Made by a program: the position numbers and the translations under genes. This document shows, in pieces, positions 11,286 through 24,293 of a DNA stretch of 64,000 nucleotides (positions within the stretch are counted from its first letter, which is position 1; each line of letters begins with the position of its first letter). Below the pieces are notes generated by a model that was not told the DNA's origin, did no database searches, and saw nothing but the letters and a program-made list of their open reading frames with translations. The stretch is from Sympetrum striolatum (lineage: Eukaryota; Arthropoda; Insecta; Odonata; Libellulidae). The DNA lies in assembly GCA_947579665.1 (NCBI GenBank), contig OX388341.1, forward strand, positions 3,348,001 through 3,412,000, read 5' to 3'.

Positions 11286-11814
11286 TATATGTGGAATTTG
11301 TACATGTTATGTCTTTGGACCTGGTCATTCAAGTTTTTTTATATTACATATTGTTAGGTATTTAAACTGAAATAAAGGATAAAGTATTGGATTTTATAGA
11401 AAAATAAAATTGATAGAAAATACGTTTTTGCATTTTTAATTGCAAAAAGTCTTTCCTTAAAAAATATGCCATGTAAAATCTATATTTGGTAGGTATAATT
11501 CTTTATAAAACTTTTTGGCAGCAAAGTACTATCAGATTTTCATAATTTCTTCCTCAGTGACTAAGATAACATTTAATTATGCTGAAAGCTTAAACCCTCA
11601 ATTATAATATAAATGAAACTGGCAAAATGCTGTAAATGGTATATTAATAATTTCATTTTAAAATGATTCATCTAAATACTGAGGAAAAAAATATATCTCA
11701 ACAATTAAAGTCAACTGTTGAATAGCCAATAAATCACAAATTAAGATCATCTTCCCAACGCACTGTATTGAGAAATTGAATGGAGACAATAAAATATGCT
11801 ATATATATGTACAA
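11286..11814 (-). other. Intron sequence of the coactivator gene
   Basis: AT-rich and featureless by eye between the pogo copy and tRNA-like array II. Confidence 0.4.
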
Positions 11815-12645
11815 GTAAAATGTTGCTTGCATACTGCAAGCATATCGATAATACTAATTTAAAGTCGGCATCATATCGAGAGGATCCTCAAAAGAAAAAA
11901 GGAGAATTCTTGAGAACCAACGCTATTTATTTTAAATAGGAGAAATTTGCACCCATCCGGCGACAAACTCACTAACATTTGGTGACAGTTTCATAAATAT
12001 AAAGAAAGAAGGGAATATTTTTCGTGACCACAGTGATTTTGTATTTACTATTCTACCAGGATATAGCTTAAAATATTTTCAAAACCTAATCATAAATAAT
12101 TGGAAATTCCTGCCATACGTTTCAAATAGTAGAGACGCCTGGTGTTGAACTCAGGATCTTTTGGAAGGTGTGAATACATATAATATAGAATGTAATAGAT
12201 AGAAATAAAATCAATTTGATTCAAACTTTGGAGTCAATATCATACCGGGAAGGAACAAAATTAAGACTCCGTTTTCCTCATCTGAAACGCATACGGTAAT
12301 GTAAATGGCTCTCTGGGATCGAACCAAGGACAATTAGGGAAACCTTAAAATACGTATACGAAATTTATTTATGATTTCTACTTACATGCCGACTTTTAAG
12401 TATCTAAGTTATCGGGAAGGGGTTCTAAAAAATCGTAGAAAATTCTAATTTTAAAGATGTCGAACCCAGGACCTATTGGCCGATGCGAGTAGACATTATA
12501 ACCTGCTAGGACCTGATCTTATTTAATTCAAAGTTTGAATTCCGTATCATTATGGGAAAGTCTTGAAATAAGATTCCATTATCCCTATCTGAAATGCTTA
12601 CGGCAATGTAAATGGCTCTCTGGGATCGATAGAATTGTATTTAGA
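11815..12645 (-). repeat. tRNA-like repeat array II
   Basis: It opens with a gcttgcatactgcaagca block (near 11826) and a cggcatcatatcg...gg.tcctcaaaagaaaa block, both also found at the start of array III (54600-54675). Minus-strand B-box-like motifs lie near 12141-12151 (degenerate), 12315-12325 (GGTTCGATCCC, exact) and 12456-12466 (GGTTCGACATC). A fourth unit is cut within the box near 12625. Units are ~140-170 bp, each a body (ttcaagt...tatcgggaagggttc) plus a tRNA-like segment. Several units match array III units closely (agacgcctggtgt.gaac.cagga). Confidence 0.6.
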
Positions 12646-14064
12646 ATTCCTCTTACCGAACATATGTCGGCAATTGCACAATAATCATAAATGATGCTTT
12701 AGTTTTAATTTTAGTGGTACTTATTTTCATCGCAATCGTATATAATCACCACTTTTGATGCCAGTTTTTAGTGCTATATTTCGCTCATTTAAGTTTATGT
12801 AATATTTAGGTTAGGAGGAGTGCAAGGGATGCATAATACATAGCCAACTCCTATCCACAGTCAACCTCAGCCTCCATGTGGCGTACTCTGTTTTAACAAA
12901 TGAGGCCAAGACGAACAGTTATTACCATTCGAAAAATTTCTAAGTACATATTTGCATGGAGAAATAGCTATGCGGCATCATGATTTCCGTCCTGAGCTAA
13001 AGGCAACTAGCGGGGTATTAACGTCAATATAACTTGTATTTGCGTTGGAAGAAATATTCTCTGCAATCAGTACATTAAATAAGAATTAAATAATTACATG
13101 AAGTCTTCTTAAAGTACTTCAGATGAATTTAAAAACTACTCGATATTGGCTCTCTTTAGAAAATATTACCACGATATCCCATGCTGGTTTTGTGACTAAA
13201 TGTAAACAGTTATTTGTTATTAATGTAAATATGGGGTACGGGATAACTTACATCACCACCCGAAAAAGATGCATGAATAAAATTGCACAGAATCAGAGTA
13301 TTGTGATAGTTCTCCACTGAAGTAAGTATGCGGTACATTATTAAAAAATGAGGGATTTCTTTTCTTTGAATCGATAACAGAATAAATTGCAGGAAAAATA
13401 TTCGTCTGTAACAGCATATCCCGAGCAGCCACTAAGTTCTGAGAGTAAAAGTAAATTAGCATCGGAGGAATGTCCTTAGTTAGTATAAAAAAATTGTAAA
13501 CCAGTGAAGATCTACTTTTTGGATGAAAGATGTTATTTTTTAATTGAAATTCTGCATCAGGTTAAATTTCTCTCGCCGTTGTGTCATACATGGAAAAGTT
13601 CTCCCGGAAAAACTTCCGTAAAGAAACGAAAGAATATTCTGAAGGGATTTGTGGGTCGTCCTTTACTGCCCGTTTGCCCTTCTTTAGCTTACCCTACCCT
13701 ATCTCCTTACTCCCCTCAACTACCCATTCCACCATTGCTAGGAGAATAAACAGCGGCAAATTTTGTAACTAAATAGAGAGAGCCACAGTGGCGATATTTT
13801 TCAGGCCTAACCACTCCCCTTAAGGGAAAAGCAATAATAAGCAATGTGCAAACTCATTTTAGTTTAATGTTGAATCTTAAACATACACAAGGGAAAGTTC
13901 AAGTTTTGAGTTAATAAATGATTCAGGCTCTATTGCATTCAATTAAACAAGATCTCAAGAAAAATGTGTGGAACTTAGCACATATAAACTTAAGCATCCT
14001 TGTGCTTATGCTAAAATTAGCAAGATGGAGGGCTATATAGTCACAGAAAAGAAAGCATCCTTAC
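12646..14064 (-). other. Intron sequence of the coactivator gene
   Basis: Nothing recognised. Open frames at 13123-13320 and 13504-13772 have no family signature. Confidence 0.35.
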
Positions 14065-14204
14065 CCTGGCAGTGCCATTAGAAGAATTGCCTCCATTATT
14101 TCCCTGAGGAGATCTAAGGGGTCCTCCAGGCGAAGGGGAGGCAGCCACACTTACCAGGTCAGCTCCAAGACCAGGCCATAATTTGGGGCTTCCTTCAGGA
14201 CCTC
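14065..14204 (-). CDS. p160/NCOA-type coactivator, internal exon
   Basis: Bounded by acceptor ttttttcctcag and donor GG|gtaagg. The 140-nt exon supplies 2 nt to a split codon and then 46 codons, ending in phase 0. The peptide is GPEGSPKLWPGLGADLV, then a Ser/Pro/Gly/Asn-rich run (ASPSPGGPLRSPQGNN, GGNSSNG), low-complexity sequence of the kind that forms activation domains in p160 proteins. The entry phase (1 nt + GA gives Gly) matches the exit phase of the exon at 21306-21530, and the exit phase matches the last exon at 8183-8269. The three therefore form one phase-consistent chain. Product naming depends on the C-terminal LxxLL exon. Confidence 0.62.
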
Positions 14205-14726
14205 CTGAGGAAAAAAGATTCTCAATTGACAAATCTGTACACAAATGCATAGAGATGGCCACAATTAGAAGCAGTTAGTTCCTTAAACTACTACTGATGA
14301 TAATTGTTGCACTTTAATTTTATAACAGAAACCTCTGATGGAAACATTTCATTTATTATCATACATTCATTGGTTTGAACGCACTTTTTCTGAAAATGTA
14401 GACCTGAAATTCATGCTGTGTGTTATATTCATAGATTAGATTTTTTTTTAAACTTGAGCACATAAAAAGAATTGTATTAATTTTTAACTCAATTTAAAAC
14501 TCTTTTAATATTTTACGGTATTTTAAATTAAAAAGTACTCATCTTCAGAAAACAACTATGTACTATACAATTCAAAATCAGCTGATATATACTTAAATCT
14601 GTGCTAGTCTTCATGTAAGAAGTATTGCATTTTTCCCAATTAGGTTCATAAAATAATTTTAATGAATTAATATCTACTAATTCCAGAAAAATTGCAAAAA
14701 CAAGAGTGAGAGAGAAGCAAACTTCC
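14205..14726 (-). other. Intron sequence of the coactivator gene
   Basis: AT-rich intron DNA running up to the 5' junction of the non-LTR element. No feature recognised. Confidence 0.4.
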
Positions 14727-16845
14727 AACTACATACCAATTATCACCCAGAGAACCCTTCCGCGCACAACCCCTACGTTCCTGGAACAAAGTTCAATGGT
14801 CTGAGGTCAACCGCTACCTAAATGTGCTTCCGTGGGACATTTTAAGCTCTATTCCTCTCGAAGATGCGGTGGATTTTTATTACGACTTATTGGGTGCCGT
14901 TATAAACGATTTTGTTCCTTTTGTCAAACGTAAGTCCAACAGATTTCCTATTTGGTTCAAAAGTGAAACTAAATTACATTTAAACAATAAAAACCGTGCG
15001 TGGTACGTCTGGAAGAAACATCCGAGTGATCGGACTAGAGAAGTGTACACCGATCTTCGCCGCTTAACTAAATCGCTCATCCGACCTGATTATTCGGATT
15101 ACTTAAAAAACATCTCGGAGTCCATCCCGAATAACCCCAAAAAGTTCTGGTCTTATATCAACGGCCGAAAACCGCACTCTAGAATTCCTGAAGAAGTTCA
15201 CTACGGAAACGTTTCAGCATCTGGTCATCAAAGGACTGAATTATTTCTAAATTATTTCGCAGACTGTTTTGCCAATTCTTCAATTTCTCTCCCAGATGCC
15301 ACCCCCCAGAATCAATTTTCATCTATATGCAGCCATTCGCTATCTCAACTTCAAACCTCTCCTCACGAAGTGTCTCAATACATTTCCAAGATCTCTCCTC
15401 ACCGTTCTCCGGGTTCTGATGGCATTCCCCCTATTCTTATCCGTAACTGGGCTTCGTCTCTCGCCATCCCCCTGTGCATAATCTATAACCGTTGCTTCTC
15501 CTCTGGTACCTTTCCTACACATTGGAAGACAGCCAACATTATTCCCATCCATAAGTCTGGTCCCAAATCAGATGTGTCTAATTATCGCCCAATATCCATT
15601 TTACCCATTTTCTCCTCCATCTGCGAAAAAATCATCCTAAACCGTTTATATTACTTTACATCTCCCCATCTCTCTACCTGCCAACATGGCTTCCTTCCTG
15701 GTCGCTCATGTTTAACAAACTTAGCAGTTTTTCAAAATCACGCCATAAATGCAATTCAAAATAAGGCACAATTAGATACTATATTCCTAGATTTCTCCAA
15801 AGCGTTTGATTCCCTTGATCACGAGTTATTGATATTCAAACTTGCCCACCGTTTTAATATTCACGGAAAGTTCTTACAGCTGATATCAAGCTTCCTAACC
15901 AATCGAACGCAATGTGTCAAACTTCCAGACGCTAAATCCAACAGGGTTACTGTCACCACTGGGGTTCCACAGGGCAGTTCCCTAAGCCCATATCTATTCA
16001 ACCTCTTCGTTGATGATCTAGTCACTATACCCCCTACGGAGGAAAATATTCTGCTATATGCTGATGATTGTAAACTTTTTACCAGTGTGACGAAGGTAGC
16101 GGATTGTGAACAGTTTCAAAGAACGTTAAATAAAATTACCCAGTGGTGCGGTGACTGGAAATTAAATTTAAACATTAATAAATGCCATACTATGACTATA
16201 GGGTTAAAAAAACCGATTGAATATAATTATAAGTTAAACGAAGTCACTCTTCCAAGAGTAATGCAACAAAAGGATCTGGGTGTTATAACTGACAATAAAT
16301 TAACATATTCTGAACATGTTACAAAAATAAAAAATCGTGCGATGTCTCTCCTAGGCCTACTTTATCGTTTCACCGATATCAAAGACCCTCTGGCTCTCTC
16401 CCTATACTTTTCCTCGTTCATCCTTCCTACTGTATCTTATTGCTCCCCCATCTGGTCTATGTCCTTTCCAACTCATTTTTCCTCATTAGACAGAATTACT
16501 AATTTCTTTCTCAGAATTGTAAAAGCCAGAGTTCCTTCCTTCCGTCAAGCCTCTAAAGATTCTATCTTATCTTCACTATCCTTGGAATCTCTCTCTGTCA
16601 CTAGATCAAAACATGATTTATCCTTCTTACACTCACTGCTGAACTCCCTTTATGACTGTCCTCCCTTAACTTCACTTATCAATTATCGTGTTCCAATCAG
16701 ATCTACCCGTTTGACATCATTACTTCACTATACTACTCCTAGACTCTCACTTATCAAGCGCTCCCTTTTCTTTCGTCTTCCTTCTCTGATAAACTCAATT
16801 CCTCCTTCTATTGATCCTTTCTCCCTATCGAAAAGGAAATTTTGA
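14727..16845 (+). CDS. Reverse transcriptase of the LINE (ORF2 fragment)
   Basis: Over 670 residues without a stop. Counting from the codon at 14824: the linker region has FPIWFKSETK and RAWYVWKKHP (41-66). The RT fingers have PGSDGIPPILIRNW (196-209) and NYRPISILPIFSSICEK (253-269). Then come QHGFLPGRS (287-295), motif A FLDFSKAFDSLDH (321-333), motif B TGVPQGSSLSPYLF (379-392) and catalytic YADD (412-415). The thumb and C-terminal part follow, with INKCHTMTIG. Both catalytic Asp residues of YADD are present. The coding frame is intact over its whole length, so the copy is recent, but without the endonuclease domain it cannot move by itself. The enzyme would copy element RNA at a nicked target in the nucleus. 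Confidence 0.93.
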
Positions 16846-17043
16846 ACCTGAGCTTACCACACACCAGATCCATATAATTGTAAAATATACCTTTATGTTT
16901 GTTTTCTTTTTTCACTATATTTTCTGTCAATATTTTTAACTATTTATGTTTATTACTTTAATATATGTATATTTTTTATATTTCACTTTAAATTGGCATT
17001 AATATGCTGTATGTGAGATTTGAATAAATAAATAAATAAATAA
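14727..17043 (+). mobile_element. 5'-truncated non-LTR retrotransposon (Jockey/CR1-group LINE)
   Basis: It consists of a reverse-transcriptase frame, ~190 bp of 3' non-coding sequence and a terminal (AAAT)n tail at about 17023-17043. The endonuclease half is missing, so the copy is truncated at the 5' end, the usual result of target-primed reverse transcription. The frame stays open upstream of the GTG at 14824 to about 14727 (..PFRAQPLRSWNKVQWSEVN). I could not find a target-site duplication. It lies antisense in a coactivator intron. Confidence 0.85.
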
Positions 17044-18419
17044 ACGATTACACATTAACACTCAACGGACTTGACTTAGGAGTGGCAAAATATGCTGCCA
17101 TCATTCTTTGTTTCAAAAGGGATTTAAATAGAGATTTTTACCGATCACTATTTACTTGGCAAATTGCAATGATAGACTAGCTTCTGTAGTCATTGGCAAC
17201 TACTCTGCTGAGTACATTGCATCCTGACAATTATAAGTCCTTTATTTTATATTTTAAATTTTTAAATCAAATTTTCTTCTAAAAATCATGGTGTGTGTTG
17301 TATGACTGTGTGCTATACCACAATAAATACAGTAGTTAAAGGATGATTCAAAGTCAATTCAAAATCAAAATGGATATTGATTGACATCATAAATTCTCAA
17401 CGAAAATGGAAGCATTTTAGAATCATTCTTCATTCATGCTGACTGAAAGTATAATCATTAATAATTCTCAATTCTGTATTTTCAATGATTTTCTCAATGC
17501 AACTTTAGGTCTTACTGTAGATGTTATTAAATTGGTTATAAACGGATTTTTTTTAATACAGAGTCGATATCTTCAAGTAATAACTTTTCCATTGGAATAC
17601 TTTGTAAAAGAAGTCAAAAATAGTGAATGGTAATATGGATTTTTTACTAAGTTGTTTGATTCAGATTCAAAGTAGTCTCTTTTGGTTACATACAATTTGA
17701 AACGATTATAGATGATTTGAGAGATTATATTTTACTACTCATCTATCTTCTAAAAAAATATGTGGTACTGCGGTCAATTTAAATTTAATGCATAAATTGG
17801 AAACTCAGAAATTTTGCACCTCTAAACAATTGAAAAAGAAGTTTTTCCCTTCTAAAATTTGCAAATCAAACCTGATATGCAAATGCTTAAGCTCGATTTC
17901 TTTTCTTTCCTTTCACACAAAACAATCCTTTTTGTATTTATTTTTTATTCTTCTTATTTTTGTTTTCTTTATTCCTTGCACTTTCTACTTCTACATAAAC
18001 TCTGCTTTTTCTGTAGGAATCCAAACTTGATAACCTATCTTGAAACTCTGATATAGAAGTCACGCTCTAGGGGTGCTTTTGAATCTTTCAATGTTTTATT
18101 CAATCACAAATCCAAGCCCATCTTATTTATAAATACAGGTCAAGGTTAGAAGAGAGGAGATGTTTTCCCTTGCTGTGAGGTCCCTTTTGGTGTGATTGTG
18201 AGCATTCCCTCACCTGGCCCTTCCCATTTCCTTATCAGCTAACTTCTGGGCACAGCCAATTAAAATTTTTACTTTCTCCATTTACGTATTGTTTTCATGA
18301 AAAAAATCGACTTCAAGATTTCAACGGAAATACATAGTTGGGGTCCCGACTAGATACATACTAGAACCCGTTTTCACCAGTTTCGGAATTATGTGTGTGT
18401 GTGTTTGTGTGCTTGTGGG
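17044..18419 (-). other. Intron sequence with a possible dispersed repeat at its end
   Basis: Mostly featureless AT-rich DNA. From about 18330 a gtgtgtgtgtgtttgtgtg run and a gcgctctaaca...gaaaactatt sequence (continuing after 20971) look like part of an older dispersed repeat that the hAT-like element later entered. Confidence 0.35.
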
Positions 18420-18427
18420 CGCTCTAA

Positions 18428-20970
18428 CAAGGGCGTCGCCAGCCACTGGGCTAGGGGGGGGCAAGCTGCCAGATAAAATGAAAAATGCCTAACTTACAGG
18501 GGCTAATTTATTCATGCCCACTTCTTACTACAAATATGTCAAATCCTCCAAAAAATTAATGTATTGAAAACTAGAGGAGTTTAACGCTTATATGGCCAAC
18601 TCATTAAACTTTCCAAGATAGTAGTTTACATAAGCAAACTATTGGAAACTTATCATAAGTTTTGTTTGGATTTCTAGTTTGGATACGTCCAATTTCTATT
18701 AAAAATTAATTTTTTTCGATGCTTAAGTATTGCCAAGCGTGAAAAGGAAAAAATAGTTACTGTTATTTGACAAGCGATATAAAACGTCTCAATAAATCGC
18801 CACATTGGTGCACCCATCCTTATTTGAACATCTATCGTTATTAGACTATATCATCAGCAGCTTTCTTAGGAATTACTTGATCCGTTGCTTTTACAATAAC
18901 CTCCTCCTCTAAGAAACAAAAAATCATTTATATCAGATGAAATTTTCTGGTAGGCTTGCAATTATGCCTGATTTCGTTATTTATGTAATAGTCAAGCATA
19001 CAATTGAATGCGTCACATACCGGGGAGTAAAAATTCGGCTGCATTAAAATATTCTGTAGACTCTTGATTATAGTTGATATTATAATTGAATTTGCAGAAA
19101 TCAAGTTATATACCAAGGTGGAAAAAATGAAGACGTCAACTTACAATTATTTAGACTAAGTAATAGGTGGTTTAACCAGCAGAGAGATGATACAAAACCC
19201 AGTCTTACTCACTGAGTGTTCAAAGGAAACAAAAGTTTCCACGAATTGAAATTTTGAATGGGTATTGCATAACCAGATATGAGATTCGTGGGATTCTATC
19301 ACAAGAGAAAACATTGGCTGCATCGAAAATGAAGCTGAAGAATTAAAGGCACAGTTTTAACCGTTTCTCAAATTTATTTCAAGTCATCAAGTCACAGTTC
19401 CGATAAATATGTGCGTAACTTACGCGCACAATACCTTTCAGCTGACTGATTTGCTTCCAAAATGGTATATTATTAATAATATCATCCAAAATTAATTTTC
19501 ACTGATATTGTACAAGTATTGCTCCAATACTTTTACAAATTTCTACGGAAACCGGGTTATTGAATTATTTTCGTAACTATACAGCAAATTAACGGGTAAT
19601 TATAAAATAAGGATCAGTATATGTTATATCATCCCGAGTAATGAAGAGTCTACTGTACAGACTTTAATCGTCCAGAATGCTTAACGAAGGAACCAGTTCC
19701 TTTGGAATTGTCGCTAAACTCATCTTGAGATGTGCCTTCCGATAACAGCCCTAAAATAATACAATCCTAATTTATGCAACTAATAATAGTCATTTTACAA
19801 AAAACTACATAGACATTAACTTACGTTTTCCCGATAGAGGCCTCGAGCTATTAACGGACTGTGAAAAAATTTTCGGATGTCCATCTGTATCTTATGAAAT
19901 CCGAACTAAACTCTCCTTCGAACTGTTCCCTGTGAATTTCTCAATTTCACCATTCACGAGCCTAGCTTTGCATTCACACCCTCAAAACAGTCACATGCAA
20001 CAGATCTAAGTGAGCGTTTTATCAACCTGTTTGTCTCTCAAACGTAATCTTAATCTCTGTTTTCAGGGTGTAATTTTCGAATTCCTTCTCGAATGTTTCC
20101 TTGTGTTTTTGCGAGGAGTAAACGAATCAGCACTTTCGAATTCTTCTCATGGGAATCTTATCTTATGGTCATCTAACAAAAGGATATGATTAAGAAGTGG
20201 AAGCGTTGAACATTGTGTGCGAAACACTCGTAGCGTCCCATTGATATCGATGTCAGCTTTAGGCCAGCTCTGCTACCGAAAACATCAACTTAGCTGTAAT
20301 CGGAGCCATATTTACTGGCATGCAAAGCTTTCGCTGAATTTATCAAGCAAATGATTGGGGTTTTGTACTCTTCAGCAGAAAAAAGCAGAGCTAGTCATAG
20401 GACTTGACTCTTGAGGGGGGGGTTTGAACCCCTACACTTCCCCCCCTCGCTACGCCACTGCTTGGGCCTATTTGCAAAATACTCACCGCAAAACTTTCTC
20501 ACGTCCATTTTGAAGGGAAAACGAAAAAAAAAACTGAATCCTTTGTCTTCTGCGGGCGATTTTCGGACGATACTCAAGGAAGTTTGAGAGAGAGGACATA
20601 ATCGCATAACTACGCGCTCTGATCGCATCGAGAGGCAGTTCTAACTACATTGTTCACCCTGAAACCAAACTTTTCTTCTTTTGAGAAGGAAGGGGCGAAG
20701 GAAAGGAGGGATGACTGTTGACTCTGCTGCAAAGTATTGTTGAAAGATTTGTGCTGCGCTGGAGGTATAAATGAATTTCCTACGAGGAAGTACTTTTCCC
20801 ATCACTGGTGTTTACACATGCCAACACTTGACTTTGTTTTGGGTCTAAATTCTTTTCAAATACGCTCGTGCCTAAAAATTGTTTCTACAACACATTCCGA
20901 ACCAAAATACGAATGGGTCTCCAGGGGGGGGTGAGCTGCCCCCCCCTGCCCCCCCGTGGCGACGCCCATG
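18428..20970. mobile_element. hAT-like DNA element, 2.54 kb, with G-tract ends
   Basis: Inverted termini are CAAGGGCGTCGCCAG at 18428 and the complement of CATGGGCGTCGCCAC ending at 20970. They are flanked by the direct 8-bp repeat cgctctaa (18420-18427, 20971-20978), the hAT target-duplication size. Poly-G/poly-C runs lie inside each end (18456-18465, 20925-20955). No transposase domain was recognisable in the interior, so the copy is decayed or non-autonomous. A fragment of a different element end lies within it (20412-20461). Confidence 0.7.
20412..20461 (-). mobile_element. Solo end of another hAT-type element
   Basis: On the minus strand it reads CAGTGGCGTAGCGAGGGGGG followed by a short hairpin (GGGGTT...AACCCC). 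CAGTGGCGTAGC is a familiar hAT terminus in arthropods. No partner end was found nearby, so this is a fragment. Confidence 0.45.
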
Positions 20971-21305
20971 CGCTCTAACATGAAAACTATTAGCCGTATC
21001 AATATCAAACTTCATATATAGCACTGTAGTAGGTGCTGTCAGAGTTGATTAGTTTTTGGAGTAAATTGGCTAACCGGAAGTTGAGCTTTATTCTTCAAAG
21101 CAAATTTCCATTTTTGCAAAATACCTCCATAAATATGATATTTAGGTATATACTATAAGATGAAGGGTTCTATTAGGGTACTCCATAGGATACCTGACAT
21201 CTCTTCAAACCAAAACCACGCAGTTAAATCTTTCTGACGACATCTACGATCCACCTCATTATGTGATGCATACAGATCTTTTTTGTCCAATGATTCAAGA
21301 CTCAC

Positions 21306-21530
21306 CAGAAGAAGTCATCTCAAAGGAAAGACCAAGTGCCTCGAGGTCCGTGGGACTGACAGCCATTTGTTGCTGCTGACGCATACCATGTTGGTTGACA
21401 TTACTGGCTTGTGTGCTTGCAGGAGACGTGGCCTGGTGTTGGTGCTGTTGAGCACGTGCTCCCACGATGGCTCTCAGTCCCTGATGCACGAACTCCAAAG
21501 TTATGGCTGCTCCACCACCACCCCCTCCTC
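21306..21530 (-). CDS. p160/NCOA-type coactivator, internal exon
   Basis: Acceptor gaatttgcag and donor TCTG|gtgagt bound 225 nt: 2 nt completing a codon, 74 codons and 1 nt carried over. The peptide has a Gly run, then ITLEFVHQGLRAIVGARA, which looks like a folded helix, then a Gln/His/Ser-rich stretch (QQHQHQ, MRQQQQ), then PTDLEALGLSFEM. Mixed folded and glutamine-rich low-complexity sequence suits the C-terminal activation half of a p160 coactivator. The exon needs further upstream exons (it starts within a codon), yet none was found between 21531 and the syntaxin terminal exon at 24294. The exit phase fits the 14065-14204 exon exactly. Confidence 0.62.
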
Positions 21531-21639
21531 CTGCAAATTCAAAACAACATGGATTTAAGATTTGAATATTGAATGGGATGGAGCAACACAATTGTATTCT
21601 TTGCCCTCCTCAGACCCAACAGAATAACTTCTTAGAAAG

Positions 21640-22005
21640 GTTAGCTTAGTTATCCTGATTTTGCAAATATATTATTGAAAAAAGGATCGAAAACGGATTA
21701 TTTCACCAAAATCTCAATCTTTTTCCTCTATTTTGCCTTAGTTCTCCTTTTTTTGCCAAGATAATATGAAAAAATTCTTCGAAAACGGATTATTTCAACA
21801 TTATTTCAATCTTTTTCGTCTATTTATCCTTACTTTTTGTGATTTTGCCAAGATACGATCGAAAAAAGCATCGAAAACGGGTATTAACAGCGAAATTTCA
21901 ATCTTATTTGGTCGATTTTGTCTTACTTTTCGTGATTTGCCAAGATTAGATCGAAATAATCATCGAAAACAGCTAATTTCACCGAAACATCATTTGTTTT
22001 CCTCT
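21640..22005. repeat. 92-bp tandem repeat, about 3.7 copies
   Basis: The landmark (a/t)tcgaaaacgg recurs at 21686, 21778, 21870 and, as tcgaaaacag, at 21962, an exact 92-bp step. Between landmarks each copy has attatttcac/aac...atttcaatctttttcctctattttgcctta...tttttgccaagat. Copies differ by scattered substitutions. The cgaaaac...gaaattt...tattttgc order also resembles the 162-bp satellite at 1-594. Confidence 0.8.
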
Positions 22006-22009
22006 ATTA

Positions 22010-24293
22010 CATGTACTATGTACATTCAATGCAAAATATCTTACGTTGATAATTTTATGAGCCAATAGGTTATGCATCTGGCGATCTCTTGAAAAACATT
22101 GGACATGCCAAGAACAGATTTTTTTGAATTTCAATCAACCCTCTAGACATGGAAATTCCATTTTGATGATGGCATGTTTTATAATTCCCGCTACAATGTT
22201 CTCTTCCTATTAAGAAAATGATTTAGATATAATACAATTGCCCCTGTAAGCCAACTTCTTCCCATACTGTGTGAGATAACAAGAATTGGGATGTTCTTGC
22301 GCTTAGGTATCACACACTGGATCATAACCCATTTCAGAGCATGTATTCTGCTTCTTTACTATGGAATAAAAGAAGGCAAGGTCTAAGTGTACAGATGATA
22401 ATTTTTATTTATTTATAAATATATCATTTAGAGTTTATAATGATAATCAAATTACTGTTTAAGCCTATTTATAAAAATGATCAGCCAGAATTTTTTAAAT
22501 TCAAGTTAAACTAGACTTGTTCATTAAACTCTTCACTTTTTTTACTTTCACTTCCAATTTTTACATATCTCTTACATAAATTGACCACTCTATTTTTCAT
22601 AATAATAAAACACTGCAATGCTAAATACAGTGGTTATATTTTAATAATTGATTGTGGTGTTTCCTAAAATATATAAAGAGATGAGGGCAATATGATGAAA
22701 CATTTTTGGCATTCAGTCTTCAGTTACATTAGTCAATAATACTTTTCTCACATTCAAGATAAATGTAGAATTAAAAAGACCATTGATGGCATAAGTAAAC
22801 ATAAAAAGGGTCACACCAAAATATTATCCAAATCTTGATTTGAGCTTTTGAGGATTTATTGGTGTGTTCCTATTTATATTAACTTATGCAATCCATTGTC
22901 TCTTTCATTCTACCTTTTGGTCTCTCCAGCCTTGACCATTAGGATTTTTTTTTTTAATTCTGTCTAGAAATCTCCTTTGAATACTTTGATTCTATAAGAC
23001 AGCAGAATCTATCGTAATAGCTACAGTAACAAAGTAGTTTCCTTATTCCCGCCATAGTAAATGATAATATTTTCTTATTCTTCTGTTCTTTTAATAATCA
23101 TTCCTTATGGGAAAATTTTCCCTAACTGAACATCGAGCAAAGGATAATATTTGAAAACGTCCTTCTTAGTTTGGATTAGGGTTAGAAAAACAAACAATTA
23201 GATTCAACATTTTTTAATATTGATGCTTATATAGAAGGTAAATACAATTGGAGGAACCCTGCCAAAAAAGTGCTCCTTTGATACAATAGCTTCATAAACA
23301 TTACAGATGAACACAGGTTGAGAGCTTAAACCATGAGAAAAATATTAAGTAATTATTGCAAGTCAAATACAGATAGACATGCCAATGGTTGCTGAAATTA
23401 TGTATCAAAGACAAATATCAATATAAAAAAGGAAATATTTACAAAAACTAAAACATTGAACATTTCCAATAACAAGAAATGCTGAAGCTGGGCAAGTTCA
23501 TTTTAAACTAATACTAAATAAATTCATACCATAATAAAACATATAATAACACATCAATAACAATGCAAAGCTATCACAACTTTTATAAACAAATTTAGGC
23601 AGACTAAGTTTTAATAAAACATCATTACTGGTATCTAATAAATTTGGGATGAAAACTATAAAATAAATCAAGTTTGTTTCATACATAATTTATTATTTAT
23701 TGCAACACAACATCTCAAAGGAATATTAAGCGACTAAGTTTTATTATGATATATATAATTTACTCTTCACATAATCCACGTAAAAGCTATATTAAACAGC
23801 AAATTATGCATTTAATTAAAATTGAAATATACAATGGAATTACGGGACAGAAGTAGACAACATACAAAGGACGGGTTTAAATAGACAATTAAGAACCGCC
23901 TCGAGTTCCTCATTGATCAATGACAAGGTCTGATTTTGCAATTATTTTTCCCTATTTACTGTAATAGTAAGAGTCACTCAGAAAAATGCACCAAAATTAT
24001 ACATGGAAACTCTCACAATACGCATTAGATTTATTTATGCAATACTGGAATGAGAAGATTAGCCATACATTAAGATGGCCTCTTATGGTTCAAAACATGA
24101 TACAGCTAACATATGAAACCTTCTTTCCGCAATATTATCAAATCAATTATTGATCAAATAACAACAATTAGTCCAAGCAAAACCAACCATTGTCAAAATA
24201 ATGCCTGTATGAAAAAAGAAAATTTAAATTAAGGCAAAATTCTTGTTGAAAATGCAATAATTTACAACAAGTAAATACTGGATACCTACTTTC
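22010..24293 (-). other. Non-coding region, probably including the syntaxin 3'UTR
   Basis: It lies downstream of the syntaxin stop codon on the minus strand. No coding exon and no transposon termini were recognised. Minus-strand AATAAA occurs near 23690 as one candidate polyadenylation signal among several. No upstream coactivator exon could be identified here despite looking. Confidence 0.35.

Noticed and set aside
14880..15552. Minus- and plus-strand frames inside the LINE
   Set aside because: They overlap the intact reverse-transcriptase frame, which carries all the conserved motifs.
21295..21591. Start and end of the minus-strand frame around the Gly-rich exon
   Set aside because: Sequence before GGGG and after TSS is intron read-through; splice signals define 21306-21530.
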